Origin: Baylisascaris procyonis
Lineage: Eukaryota > Nematoda > Chromadorea > Rhabditida > Ascarididae
Reading direction: 5' to 3'
Length of the DNA: 64,000 nucleotides
Assembly (NCBI GenBank): GCA_037389465.1
Contig: JAZARR010000181.1
Span: 151,280-215,279, forward strand
Each line of letters starts with the position of its first letter. The first letter of the stretch is position 1. A program made the translations under genes and the position numbers. Shown one piece after another: positions 24,209 to 35,924 of the stretch. Below the pieces are notes generated by a model. It worked only from the letters and a program-made list of their open reading frames with translations, made no database searches and was not told where the DNA came from.

Positions 24209-24427
24209 CTGTTCAGTGAGGTGAATTGAGATCCTTCGCGATGAGCCACCAAATGCGGAGGAGACATTCGATGAGACTCGCTTCGCAATGTCGGGTGGCA
24301 TATTTGCAGCCGCCTTTGGCTTCAAAATGTCGATACCATCGGACGATGACGGTGTAACTGTATCGTGTAGCCGCACCGTGCACTCAAATGCTGCATCGCG
24401 TGGCTCTGACGGAGAATCACTGCTCTG
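24209..24427 (-). CDS. internal exon, Ser-rich regulatory-type segment
   Basis: Acceptor TTTGCTTTCAG, donor GTACGC. Exactly 73 codons in phase 0 on both sides, the only frame fully open: [73 protein letters not shown]. The GSSRRIS stretch is a plausible basophilic kinase site. It would join in frame both with 25700-25763 (upstream) and with 16206-16353 (downstream), which would place gene P copy A inside the intron. Family unknown. Confidence 0.75.
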
Positions 24428-25699
24428 CTGAAAGCAAATATCCCAATTAAATAAGAATTGCTCTCACAGAAATCTCATCATTTGATGCAGCCATAATTTT
24501 CGTTAATATCCATTCATATTCTATAAGCGGGAAGAACTGTTCGGCAATTTCTTCTTGACTGTCAAAAGTATCCCTTGGCCGCATCTCCACTGACGGTTAA
24601 GTGAGTCAAGGTGACCTATCAACTTGGCATCACAATTGTGAGTGAAAAGTGAAGTTAAAATGGACGGTTGCATATTTATTGCATTGCAGTGTGTGACAAC
24701 GCGTATAATCAGCTACGGGCAAATAAAGGATATGACAACTTTTCTGCAATATTCTTTATTCATCATCGGCCTAAACTCACTAATAACAGCCAACTGTTAA
24801 AATACTAGAATATTAGCCTCAAATCATGATGTTGCCAACTGCTCACAGTTCCCTATAATAGGTCAAACTGAATACTTGCTAACCCCCTCCCCCCCATCTC
24901 TCTCATCGAATCGGCTGCAGTCCTATTTTTGCCGGTTACCGTATTCCTCCACTTATCAGCATCCCCTCACAAACAAACTTCACCGCGCCTTGGTCGCTTT
25001 CCTTTTGAGTCTCCATTACATAGCATCTAATTTAAAGAATTTGTCAATGCATTGTTTACGATACGAACAGTGCAATGCTAAGACTAGCTAATTGAATTTG
25101 GTAACTTCATCAACTAGAAAGAAACGAACATTCCCCTCCCTCTCCCCTTCCCCCTTCCCACCTAAAAAACACTTTTAACTCGTTTTGTAAAATATGGTCG
25201 TCGTTGACAGTACTGTCTCAATGCTCAAAGACAGCCTCGAATATACATTTGGTCACATATAATAACAAAGGAGTACGAATAGACCAATAAAGTTTCCAAT
25301 TACGAAACGAATTCCGAGAACAAACCGTACCAGAACATGATTATTAGAGATGCAATCGTATCAAACACGTATGGCTTAAATGAAGAAGAAAGCAACACAT
25401 AACGACTTAACGGTAACAACTGTTAGAAGAATCTAAAAACTTAAGGAATCCTCTATTACCCTAAAAAACCTGAATTCGAGTTCACGACAACCTCGTTAAA
25501 TAAAAAGCAACACTACTAAAAGGGGAGCTATCCAGGTAGCATAATTTTAAAAACAAATTCACGAATTTACCTCTATTGCGTGATATATGCAACCCATTTC
25601 CATCGTTGAAATCCAATCCAAAAAAAACAAAACAACAGCAAATCTATTCAATGACTAGAATAAATTCCATGATAAAAGCTGTCTAAAGCAAACACTCAC

Positions 25700-25763
25700 C
25701 ATTAATGCACTCGAGAATAGCGTCAGCTCCTCGCTTCCCAAGCTTCTTATCACAAACAAAGAC
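25700..25763 (-). CDS. short internal exon
   Basis: Acceptor CATTTTAATTTGCAG, donor GTGAGTG. In the frame needing 2 nt from upstream it reads SLFVIRSLGSEELTLFSSAL and ends in phase 0, joining exon 24209-24427. An alternative frame reads VFVCDKKLGKRGADAILECI and leaves 1 nt, which does not fit the downstream exon. The first is preferred. Confidence 0.55.
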
Positions 25764-26944
25764 CTGCAAATTAAAATGCATGTAATATGCAGCATATTTA
25801 TTTATTTACATATTTATTTAATAGCACATATTCAGTTATGTTGAAAAAAATAAAAAAATAAATAAATAAATAAATAAATATGCTGCTATTTCGGAATTCT
25901 GTACAAAAGTGTTCGATAGACGCCATAGATGCGAACAGTTTTCCATGAGAAGTGAAACTTTTTTTTTATCCTTTCATGGATAGACCTTTCCTCCATTCGA
26001 ACGGGCGCATCTTTCATGCATATTTCACTCATAAAGCCTTTTTTCATCTACATGTATCAAATAATAAAGGAAGTGATTCTCTTTGCTTATTGTACGATCG
26101 TCCTTTAACACTTCTAAGAGGATATAGGAATTTTTTATATTTCTGAGGAATTCATAGAAGAAAAAAGAAATCCTTAAAACTTATTCACAAATAATTAAAT
26201 CTCGTTACTGCCGTAATCGGCTCATCAAATCGAAAATAATAACTTAAAATAACTAAAAGACAATCATATTCATAAAGGCAATTTAAATGTTTCGCTACGA
26301 AAAGATCAACAAAACTCAAATCATTATCATCTGCAAATGATGAATAAACACAGCGATGGATCGATCGGAGAGCTCAAAATGATACCCATATTTTTCTAAA
26401 TCCCTAACAACGCAGGAATATGACCAAACAATACTTAACAACTCCAACTATACTCTCTGCCCTCAAAAAATAACTTTACAATAAGCTAAGACCATTTCAA
26501 CATTCATTTCCCCGACTTCGTCAGTACTCCCTTCCTCTCCCACCCCTCTAGAAAAAAAAATTCGACCAAACTATAACCTCACATCGCAAAATCCTTGTTC
26601 AGATATTTCAGTTTTCATGCGACTATACCTGCAGTTCCATCGATCCCACTCTCTCATTGCTAATTTGATAATTTCTTTGGAAAATCGTTATATGCGCTAA
26701 ACGTTATTTTTAATTGCTATACCCCTTATTCTTTGAAATTTACTTCGATTCTTTTAGAAACAATTATACCAACTCTCCCATACGAATATTCCTTATGGAT
26801 GTTTCTATCATATGAAGCAATACAATCACAAAAAATGATCACCCCAATCACTTTGAAAATACCTAACCATCTGCAATAATAGAATAAAAACCATTAAAAC
26901 CACAAAATGCTAATCAAATCAAACGCCACAATCATAAACCATAC

Positions 26945-27089
26945 CTCCTTTTTGCCGTAATCACCGCCGGGATTTATTGTTGCAATAATATTGAACTCGT
27001 TCTTCCCCTCGACTTGCTCAGCAACGGTTCCAGCGACTGTTGATAGAAGGAGACGTGATTGCTCTAGCGAGAATCGACCTTTCCAACAC
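26945..27089 (-). CDS. exon with midasin (MDN1/Rea1) AAA motif
   Basis: Acceptor AATTATTCAG, donor GTATGG. The 3' half reads EGKNEFNIIATINPGGDYGK then KE. The block ATINPGGDYGKKE differs only by conservative changes from the ATMNPGGDFGKKE signature found in an AAA+ module of midasin, the giant ATPase that removes assembly factors from pre-60S ribosomes in the nucleus. In the family this is followed by LSPALRNRF; I could not find that exon to the left. In the uncorrected frame the exon starts CWKGRFSLEQSRLLL; deleting one A near 27080 would give VLEGRFSLEQSRLLL, closer to the family (VLE...LLL). The uncorrected frame agrees in phase with exon 30132-30297. Confidence 0.6.
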
Positions 27090-27809
27090 CTGAATAATTT
27101 TCCCATCTGACGGCTGAAATATACGGCCACAAAAGTGGTTCATAATTCTAGCACCTCTTTCTCATAAATTATCACTAAACGAGTCACATTACCAAATTCT
27201 AATTGGTTCGATGAGACCTTCATTGATCACTGTATCATTTTGCCTATCGACTTTTAAGTGCTCTAAGACTTTCAATGCAAATAACATCAGTAGTAAAATA
27301 TTAAACATTAACCGAGGATCGTAGGTAAACAGAACTATTTATTCATCTTTCACCACACCTGTCACCCCCAAATTGAATCCATAGCTATAGGTTTTATGAA
27401 GAGAAATAAAACAAAACGCAAAATGGAAGATAAACATACAGTAAATCAGATGCGATAATATTGCATGGTTTTAATGAAACAAGTATATCAACACATAAAG
27501 CTGTCGAAGATTCAACAGCTGGAAAAACTGGCCTAAATAAATAAATGCGACAACAACATTAAAACCTAAAGCTATATTTTCGTGCCCTCTATTGATCTCT
27601 ACTGACTTACGTATTGGCTAACGCATCCACGATGCTCATATCAAATGCAAAAATTTGCACAACATTATATCATTACCCTTTTCCCCTTTTCTATGCAGCT
27701 AAAGAGAAGCTGAAAAATTCCAAAGAGAAGATTACGCATAGGCAAAAAAGTGGTCACGATCCACACAGACTCAGTGACCAGAAACGCCCTTCAATCACAT
27801 TACTGACCA

Positions 27810-28075
27810 ATTCAATAATCCATAAGCAAAAGATAAGCGATGAATCAGCGGCTCTAACATAAAGGAGCCAGCTCCATTCCTCCGGTTTAGTTCGAAGCAC
27901 TTACTCCCTCACCCTTTTCGCTTCCTTCCGAAACTCAAATCTCCCTCATAAATGAAAGATAATACAGACGCTTCTCCATATATCACTCTTCAAATGATAA
28001 GCCATACCGAACCAGCAGCCAATGAGACTTCATCGACATGCAATGACGGACCTTAGTTCATCGCATGTACATCAC
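27810..28075. repeat. dispersed repeat R4, copy 1
   Basis: About 265 bp similar to 37757-38020 in direct orientation, sharing AAGATAAGCGATGAATCAG, TTCGAAGCACTTACTCCCTC and AAATGAAAGATAATAC. It lies immediately left of R2 copy B. No coding content seen. Confidence 0.75.
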
Positions 28076-28124
28076 TCTTGTACGTTCATTAAGGATTCAC
28101 AGGTTGTGCCATGAATAGTAAAAA

Positions 28125-29275
28125 CTGGTGAGCTAATCGGCTCAACTCAATTATGACAGCCAAGAAGCGCGTGCTATGTGCTCCGGCAAACAAAAATATT
28201 TCAGTATGTCTCGCAAAGTTGCCGATCCCTTCCAACATTATACCTAATGAATGATATAAATCCCACTTTCTAACATCAAAAATTTTTGAAAAACGATCGC
28301 AATAGTTTCAGGGAAAAAAGAAATGAAAAACCAACCGGCGTCACCCGCCCTACCATAAAGTTCCTGCCTATTTCTTTCCTTTTCTCTCGGAATCTTCTGA
28401 TTCAATTCGTTTATCACGAAAGTTAATAACGACCAATACCTAAAAAGCGTTGAACAGACATCATCTGCACTGTGCAACAACTGCGTATCTCAATGATGCA
28501 ATTTCAAGCACAATCGACCACTAAGTTTCTCTTTCCATTTCAATGCAACTAAAGGTACCAAAAGAATACCTGATATGAGTACTTTCTTCAAAAAGTACCT
28601 TCTTTCCCAAAAGTAAAGTACCAAAAGTACCAAAAATACCTCTCTCTGCGGTGAGTCCTTCTTCGTACTTATTCCGTTTTCGCTTCTACATTATCATAAG
28701 TTTTGAGCACCGATTCTCTGCAGATAAAGACTTGCTCAAATCCAAGCAACCGTAAGTAACAATTGCCCGTTTTTGCCGGGTTACCTACTATAGGTAAACA
28801 CTTCTTGAAAGTCCATCAGTTTCACATATTAGATGTATGAATTAGACGTGTTAGAAGGCGTACCAATTAGACGACCAATGCACTGGTGAATTCCTTCTCT
28901 CTACAGGCAAAGCCTGCGAAGGTGACTGTTAGAATGTTATCAAACACATGTTAGCGTTCATTAAAAAAATTTACTTCAGGAATGCGATGAAAATACAACA
29001 GCCGCCACATTGATTATCACTTAAAGCGTTCCCAAAATTCGTTGATACGTCCTGCTGTTGGAAGGACCGTTCCAATAAACTTTTCTTCCTTGAACGATCC
29101 TATAATACGGGGTCCGCCTTGCGCCACCATTAATTTGCACCTGCAAATCGGCATATTATTTTCATCTTTCTTGTCTTTGTGCTCGCTAGGGAAAGCTTCT
29201 GTGTGACACTTTGTCAATGAAACTTATATTACAACAACGGAAAATGCGGCAAAATTCATCTGTTTATACTTTTCC
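28125..29275. repeat. duplicated block R2, copy B
   Basis: Direct duplicate of 16960-18230, about 100 bp shorter through indels (for example in the fragment near 28310). Contains the terminal exon of gene P copy B at 29017-29140. Confidence 0.75.
29017..29140 (-). CDS. gene P copy B, terminal exon
   Basis: Acceptor GCCGATTTGCAG; 1 nt, 40 codons, TGA: CKLMVAQGGPRIIGSFKEEK, FIGTVLPTAGRINEFWERFK. Same length and stop as copy A with mostly conservative replacements. Splices in phase from exon 30749-30875. Product unknown; basic and compact, with no signal peptide or membrane segment in the visible part. Confidence 0.6.
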
Positions 29276-29545
29276 CTCATCTGATTCGTCGTGCTGTCTA
29301 ACTTTATTTTTTATCAATTTCGAAAGAAACCGTATTGCAATTTTCTTTTGCAAGACCAAAACCCAACATTATACAGCACTTTCGACGAAACACAGCACTG
29401 AATACCGCGAGAAACGCCACCCCCTCCCTCCCCTGTCCCTAAGATTTAATAGCGAAAAAAAGGTGGAAGATATGAGAGGAGGAGAAACAGTCATCATTTA
29501 GAAATAATGGATGGAAAAAGATGCAGATAAGCAGATAAATTTTCC

Positions 29546-29806
29546 ATGCACTAAAATAACGTTTTCATGCACTAAAATAAGGTTTTCATGCCTAAAATAA
29601 GGTTTTCATGCACCAAAATAAGGTTTTTGTGCACTAAAATAAGGTTTTTATGCACTAAAATAACGTTCTTGTGCACTAAAATAAGGTTTTTGTGCACTAA
29701 AATAAGGTTTTTGTGCACTAAAATAAGGTTTTTGTGCACTAAAATAAGGTTTTCATGCACTAAAGTAACGTTTTCATGCACTAAAATTAGGTTTCCATGC
29801 ACATAA
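29546..29806. repeat. 21-bp satellite array, copy 2 (about 12 units)
   Basis: Same unit as at 2.77 kb (GCACTAAAATAAGGTTTTTG and variants). Located between R2 and R3 of the second duplicated unit, absent from the corresponding place in the first. Both strands read through: HENLILV repeats on the minus strand, CTKIRFL repeats on the plus strand. Confidence 0.95.
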
Positions 29807-30131
29807 TTATTTTGAAGACATAGCTTGAAAACAACAATCCTGTTGTCGACAGACGTTGCACACCGACGACAGTGATTACTGCTCTCACTACGCCTTTAAC
29901 AAAACACTTTCACTACTACCAATATGAGCGGTAGTAAACATGCAAACAAAACAATTGCAACTTTTAACCCCCAATGTAACCTTCAAAACAAACTTCTTAA
30001 TGAAAGCCTTACCCTAACAACATCTTATCAACTATATCTATTGAATTCACCTGTAACGATATAGTAAACATGAATAAAAATAATGACCTTTGCGATGTCT
30101 ACATTGCGTAGATGACCGATGGGACCAGTAC

Positions 30132-30297
30132 CTCGAAGGGTATATGTTCGATGCGATCACTATTGTGTCCATTGCCAACGCGTTGTTTGACCGATTCTTG
30201 AATTGTTCGTCCCGAATTTTTTCTTCTTTTTCTGCCAACGACTCGTCGAATCGGCATCCCCCAATGTATTTGTAGTTGATGGCAATCGACTTTCGAC
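30132..30297 (-). CDS. internal exon, charged, gene S
   Basis: Donor GTACTGG; acceptor CGTACTGAG (weak). Two nt, 54 codons, 2 nt left: RKSIAINYKYIGGCRFDESL, AEKEEKIRDEQFKNRSNNAL, AMDTIVIASNIYPS. The phase joins exon 33014-33131 on one side and 26945-27089 on the other. The central stretch is coiled-coil-like. It lies between the two exons of gene P copy B, so the two genes' exons interleave on the same strand. Family unknown. Confidence 0.55.
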
Positions 30298-30748
30298 CTC
30301 AGTACGATCCATTTCCTCGTGTTCTTTCTAAACAATTTCATCTACTGAGCGACTGGCAACAACGATACTTTAGGATTTCATTTATTCTTCATACATTTTC
30401 ACATGAAAATAACAACTACATGAGTAATCTAAAAAATCAACGAGAATATTGCATAATTACGCAATCCCTAACTCAAAAAAATCCATCGTTTCTATCAATG
30501 CTTCCTCACTTAATATTAGTGAAATATATAGTCTACATGCATGTACACAAGGAGCTATTATGAGACCTCAACCACCTTTATGGGGTTTACGCCTAGTTTC
30601 CCTATGCAAATGTGACATCCCATTGACGCGATGTGATTAACGCTGAAAATACCATAATGAAACCAACCAATGAAAATAAGCCAATAATTATTATCGAGCA
30701 AGAATATAGCTCTATTCTTATTGCACCCGACAGTAGTTAAAGACTCAC

Positions 30749-30875
30749 CGGTCCAACCACTCGCAGCTGGTAACCTCGGGCGGGCTGTGCGTTTGCTGCG
30801 GCTGGCGCCATCGGATCTCCAGCTGCCTGTCACTAGTCCTCGGCCATCTTCGCAGAAGGCGGTAGTTGACGCACT
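30749..30875 (-). CDS. gene P copy B, penultimate exon
   Basis: Identical splice sites and the same protein frame as 20434-20560 (CVNYRLLRRWPRTSDRQLEI, RWRQPQQTHSPPEVTSCEWL), with one silent base difference. Two nt are left, matching the 1-nt start of exon 29017-29140. The near-identity of this exon against roughly 10 percent divergence of its flanks suggests selection or gene conversion confined to the exon. Confidence 0.6.
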
Positions 30876-31693
30876 CTGAAACAGGCAAGATGTATATCGA
30901 TGGCGTATCACTTGCATCAATCCAATCTAACATCACTACACCAAAATAAAACATCACTGACTTACTGCCACCTTACATATATTCTTGCAAGAAACACATT
31001 TAAAAGGGTGCATCGCATTATGTCCGCGCTACCTACGGTATTTCAAAACTAAAGGGGATTCAAGCATAGATTCAGGCATAAGTCGCACCTCCAACGAATA
31101 TCTCCACAGCTAAGTACGACCGACTGCAAAATCAACTAAATAAGCAAACGAATCCACAATAGCCGTTTCAAACCAACAAACTCGCTTTGGGATTGCTGTT
31201 TATCACTCACTTCCTCTTCCCCAATGGATGGAAAAATTGAGGGATGTGGAGAAGGATCAGCGCCGGGACCCCAACAGCTTGGGAAGCCGGCATGTTCATT
31301 CATTTGGACTCAAACACTTGGCCGTATGGGCAGACAAATCTGCTTTAAAAAGCAGCCATAGCTTAAGAATGACAAGGCGTATAAGTAGAAACAGCCTAAG
31401 ATTCCCCCCCCCCCAAGGCTTCTTGTTCCCTCATACGTATACCAATATTTTAAAAAGGTCTGTTGAACACATACACTAAAAGCGTCTGCAGTTAAGTGTG
31501 AGCTACATATATGCCACGCGACACAAGTGCACATCAAACGACACAGCAACAGCGCAGCAAACGGTTAAAACCACGCCACACTAAGCACTATACTGCGCAC
31601 CCTTTCCACTCATCATCGAGCCCCAATAACCTTCACCATCACCGCTCTTCACGCGAACACGAACAACACTGAGCTCTGCATCAGAAGGCAGTG

Positions 31694-31806
31694 CTTATAT
31701 ATGAGCGCAATTGATTACTTTGGCTCCACTATGACGTTTTACATCATAGTCAAGATTACACTAATATACGATGCGATCATTTTCAAGCGGCCAAGCGTTC
31801 GCGCTC
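31694..31806 (-). promoter_or_regulatory. gene P promoter, copy B
   Basis: Minus-strand TATATAAG at 31694-31701 and the upstream block TGAGCGCGAACGCTTG (31792-31807), with the same spacing as copy A, and the downstream GAGCTCAGTGTTGTTCG. The sequence past the presumed start site is not conserved between copies, so the first exon is probably untranslated or short. Confidence 0.6.
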
Positions 31807-31989
31807 ACTCAAATAGGGCCGTTCCATTCCATCTAACACTTTACTTAAGCATCAATAAAAATGAAAATTGCCGACGAAATTCGTTTGTGAGCCGTCTTAT
31901 AAATGGATTATCGCTGACTGGCCGTATAGTACAGAAAGCAACGCTGATTATCCCACCAGAGTGTAGTGCCCATTCCACCTCTCTCATTG

Positions 31990-33010
31990 AAGACATCTGA
32001 TAGCGCCATGTGTACCCTCAATACACGTATTACACCCCCCACGAAGAGTATTTACAACTTATAGACCTATTCATGAAAGAACGGTTCACTTTTTATAATT
32101 TCAATAGCACGTTCAGCATGTCGCAATAAAAATCTGGATATCGCAGCCATGTTAATACAGGCTGAGGGCGGGCAAAAAGAAGGAGAGAAAGGTGGAGGGA
32201 GACAAGGGGAACAGGGAGAAGGCAGAAAACTGATAAAAAAATAAAAAATTAACAAAAGATAAACGATCCTCTATGAAATGATAATATAAAACCCATCAGT
32301 AATATTTAAGACAAACACAATAAAGAAATATTTCGAGTAAAATGACAAATACGTTTATCAATGGTGAACGTTTATAATCATCTAAAAGAAGCGATTTGTT
32401 CCATCGTAAAAAAAATTTCACTCAGTTATCTCTTCCAAAGTTTCACCCATTTGATGTCAATTATCCTTTTCTCTCTCCAAAACGAACTCTACCATATATC
32501 ACAAATCACAAATCGCCAACAATTAATAAATAAATAAACAATTCCTCACTTTTCGAATATACATTCGGGCACACATAATAACAAAGGAGCACGAATAGAC
32601 CAATAAAGCTTTCTTAATAGCCCTGAAGCTTTCCAAAAACCTTTTTTTCAAATTTAACAGCCCTGAAGCGGCAAACTAATAATGAAGTGGCAACATCGCA
32701 TTTAATTCACTTCTCTTTTTCATCAACCATCCTAAACGCTCATCCATTATTGCAGCTTAACACTTATTCAGTCACTTGCTGACAGCCAAAACAGAACATC
32801 AGTAACGTAATCCTTATTGAGCAACAGTGCAGCAAATAAAAACACTATGAATACAGCGACAAAAAGGATTACCAGCAATGATTTGGAAAACGTTGAACAG
32901 CATTAATCTCGGCTCCTAGCGACCGCCAGTGAATACTGTTAGAAAAGCGAACTTAAAACGGTGGAGGGAGCGAATGTGGAGCTGACTAACAAACGTACAA
33001 ACCGAATGCT
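31990..33010. other. no gene recognised
   Basis: AT-rich. A 55-bp block at 32556-32612 (ACATAATAACAAAGGAGCAC) repeats 25246-25300. No supported exon. Confidence 0.45.
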
Positions 33011-33013
33011 TAC

Positions 33014-33131
33014 CAGTATAGGGCTGCGCAAAAACTCCGCCCAAAGGCTCCCATGTCTTCCAGCGTCGAATTTCTCCGCCACTCGCAGGCATATCGCTGC
33101 TGGCACCAAAAAAAATTTCGTTCGTGAATCC
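33014..33131 (-). CDS. internal exon, gene S
   Basis: Acceptor CAATTTTCAG, donor GTAAGC. Phase 0 start, 39 codons, 1 nt left: GFTNEIFFGASSDMPASGGE, IRRWKTWEPLGGVFAQPYT. A second frame (DSRTKFFLVPAAICLRVAEK) is also open. The first is preferred because exon 34202-34269 ends in phase 0 and exon 30132-30297 needs exactly 1 nt. Gly/Ser/Trp pattern suggests a loop-rich region; family unknown. Confidence 0.6.
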
Positions 33132-34201
33132 CTGAAAATTGTGCAGATCATAATTTAATCAGATATTTTTGATTTCTGTCCCCTCCAAATTTTGTTTGAA
33201 ATCCTAAAGCCATTTAGTATGCACCTCACAAATATTATCCCAACTAGTGCAGTTCACGTGTAGTGCAAAGCATAAGGTGGTTAATGGGATCACGTGGGAA
33301 ATTTCAGTTACAACTCGACGTTTTTGCAAGTTTCAGTGAGCCGAGGTAGGACATTTCCACCCTTTTCTGCATCTCCAACAATTCTTTTTGCCTCTCACTC
33401 TATGCTTTGATAACCCTGCTAAATTGGCTATGGCAAGCAAATAAATACCGAAGATCAATTTGAAATTCAATAAGGAAATATAGTTATATGAATTCGTTTT
33501 GAAAAAAAAAATACAAAGAAAAAATGCACAATCACCGAATTATTTCTGGTTTAAGAAAATCTGAAAATTGGAATTTTCCCCACATAAATCTAATTAAAAA
33601 AGGGTTTCTAATTATTCCATTCTGCATTTGATGAATAGTGAAAAAGTGAAACGGCGGTCAAATATCTGATATTTGGAAAACAAGCGAGCTAAAAAACAAT
33701 AAGTGAGAAATTTCACTATAAGGGATAAGTTCAAAATGTCTGCAAATACACGAATAAAATTATGGCATTCATAACTTATAATAGTTACATGCCGAATAAG
33801 AAAAAAAGTTGCATACCAAATAAGGAAATAAAACAGGAAATAAAAAAGGTAATATGTAAATTATAAATATTCATATAAAAATGACGAAAAAAAATGTGAA
33901 AAGAAAAGGAAATAAAATTTCTGAAGTTAGAGAAATTGTCCCCCACTCTCTTGCTATCAGTGGGAAAGAACAACCCAGACGCATCTTATGTTTATTCTAA
34001 TACCACTTCTTACAAATTTTCACTTCAGTTGTATCAGTTCAATGCAAAAGAAACCAACAAATTGAACAATTCAAGCCCATCACTTAACACTCACTAATCA
34101 ATCAACAAAACAATCATTAAATACGTTATGAATCAATGTAAACGATGAAAATTATTGTACTAAAGATGAAAATTGAAAAAAATATAGGCAAAATCACTTA
34201 C

Positions 34202-34269
34202 CATTGGTTCGCTCGATATCGAAACACCATTACTGTTGTGCGAACTTGTTGCATAGACGTACCTGTTTA
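34202..34269 (-). CDS. short internal exon, gene S
   Basis: Acceptor TAAATTTCAG, donor GTAAGTG. Two nt then 22 codons, NRYVYATSSHNSNGVSISSE then PM, ending in phase 0. Only one of three frames is open. Adjacent exons agree in phase. Confidence 0.6.
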
Positions 34270-34894
34270 CTGAAATTTATCAAAACGTTTAATGCCGCAG
34301 CAATATCATTAAAAACATTTCAATACGAACACAAATTATCGTGCATCCCTTTGCCCATCTCCTCCCTTCATTACTTTCTTTGTTTGTAAAATATTACTAC
34401 CAAACTAATTGGTCACATATACAAATTTTTTAACAATATCACAAAAGATCTATCGTCAACAATATTATAGCTCAAATACTAAGTAAGGTTGCATTTATCT
34501 AACCTGGTGGCTCCTTCGATTATTTAATCTTCTTCCATGGCCTATGATATCTGCAACCCCACCCCCTCTGCCCCAATCTTATAAATTGCAACGCTCAAAT
34601 CGAAATGTGTCTTAAAAACGCCATCCCATGCGTCCTTGCTTATAATAGTTAGATTAGACAGAAAGTATTACAACAAAATAAATAAATAAAACGGAAGAAA
34701 GCGTAAATAAAATAGTATTTAAATTACTCCGAAACAACGGAAATAAATAAGAGAGACGACAAAAATTTATGCGCAAAACACTTTTATTACGCGTAAAACA
34801 CAACAATAATAAGCAACAAAAAAAATTACGTTGAAAGATTGGTGGCCCGCAACAAAGGTTTTGCTAAAAATTGCGTAAGCAATCGTTGAAAAGT

Positions 34895-34950
34895 ACACTG
34901 GGGAGAGGGAGAGGGAGAGGGAGAGGATGGGAGGAGAGGGAGGAAGAAAT
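34895..34950. repeat. polypurine GGGAGA tract
   Basis: GGAGAGGGAGAGGGAGAGGA repeats on the plus strand. The 180-codon minus-strand frame 34826-35368 that overlaps it is Phe/Ser/Leu low-complexity and is rejected as a gene. Confidence 0.85.
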
Positions 34951-35331
34951 GAAAAAAGAAAAGAGAGAGAAAACAAAGATAGAATGGGGACAGAGGGAAT
35001 GACACCAAAAAGACCTCAAAACAACACACAAAACAACACGTTAATAACACCAAAAAAGGAAAAACCGAAATCACAGACCTCAAACGCAAATCACCATTAT
35101 AACTAAAAACTACCACCAAAGACCCTAAAAAAGTTACCAAATAGGATCCCCAACGTACTCTCTTTAAAAAATTAAATAAAAACTGCAAAACATGAACCAA
35201 AAAAATAAACCCATAAAAACATAAACCCCCCTTGGATATAAACTCATAAACGAAATGTACAACTACTCCTAAATGAGGAGAGAATATGCAAAAAAATGAG
35301 AAGGTGAAAGCAATAAATGAAAAGAAATTAC

Positions 35332-35368
35332 CTTTTGAAGAGCACGGACAGGGGAGTGCGATGAACAA
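35332..35368 (-). CDS. 37-nt microexon, gene S
   Basis: Acceptor GTGTCTACTTTGAG, donor GTAATTT. Phase 0, [12 protein letters not shown] plus 1 nt. It bridges the phase difference between exon 35741-35821 (ends phase 0) and exon 34202-34269 (needs 1 nt). Supported by splice sites and phase only. Confidence 0.4.
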
Positions 35369-35740
35369 CTCAAAGTAGACACCTCCGTACGCAATGTGTT
35401 ATGTGAGGCATCGAATGCCACATTTTCTCTTCGAACCAACGTTCTATTCTACAAACAATTTATTTAAACTCTTCATAATAGACTCTTCATCTCATTCCCC
35501 CTTCCCGATCGCTATCACCATAAAGCATTCTAATTCAAAAAAAAAAATCAACATTTTTAGAATCAGAAGATCTCTTAAAAGATCTTATTAGCAAAAGAAT
35601 CAATTTTGCATTTGTATTTTATAAATGAATTTTTCACATGATGTATTTCAATAAATCATCGGCAATACTCATCTCTACTAACATCAACGTATGTCCTTAA
35701 CTGCACACTGATACACCGTTTTACGTGGAAAACGACTTAC

Positions 35741-35821
35741 TTGGTGCACACTCTCCGCCTCTCCTCCCTTCTTTTCCATAAACATCGTTATAATGTCATG
35801 CGAGCAAAGTCGGTTTTGAAA
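35741..35821 (-). CDS. internal exon, gene S
   Basis: Acceptor CTTTTTTAG, donor GTAAGTC, exactly 27 codons in phase 0: FQNRLCSHDIITMFMEKKGG, EAESVHQ. The other frames contain stops. Strong splice sites. Family unknown. Confidence 0.65.
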
Positions 35822-35924
35822 CTAAAAAAGAAATACAGCCAAGTAAATGCGAATTTTAATCTCTAGACAATAGAAATGAAAGTATGTAATGCTCAAACCC
35901 CTCAGTAGCAGGTGGAATAAGATT

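Larger units (their letters stand above)
30528..31870. repeat. duplicated block R3, copy B
   Basis: Direct duplicate of 20218-21560. The exon at 30749-30875 is almost unchanged, the surrounding DNA is clearly more diverged, and a C-run near 31406-31416 replaces a non-repetitive segment of copy A. Confidence 0.8.

Noticed and set aside
34826..35368. 180-codon minus-strand ORF
   Set aside because: Phe/Ser/Leu/Val low complexity, half of it over a GGGAGA polypurine tract, no splice signals consistent with neighbours; only its last 12 codons coincide with a possible microexon in the same frame.
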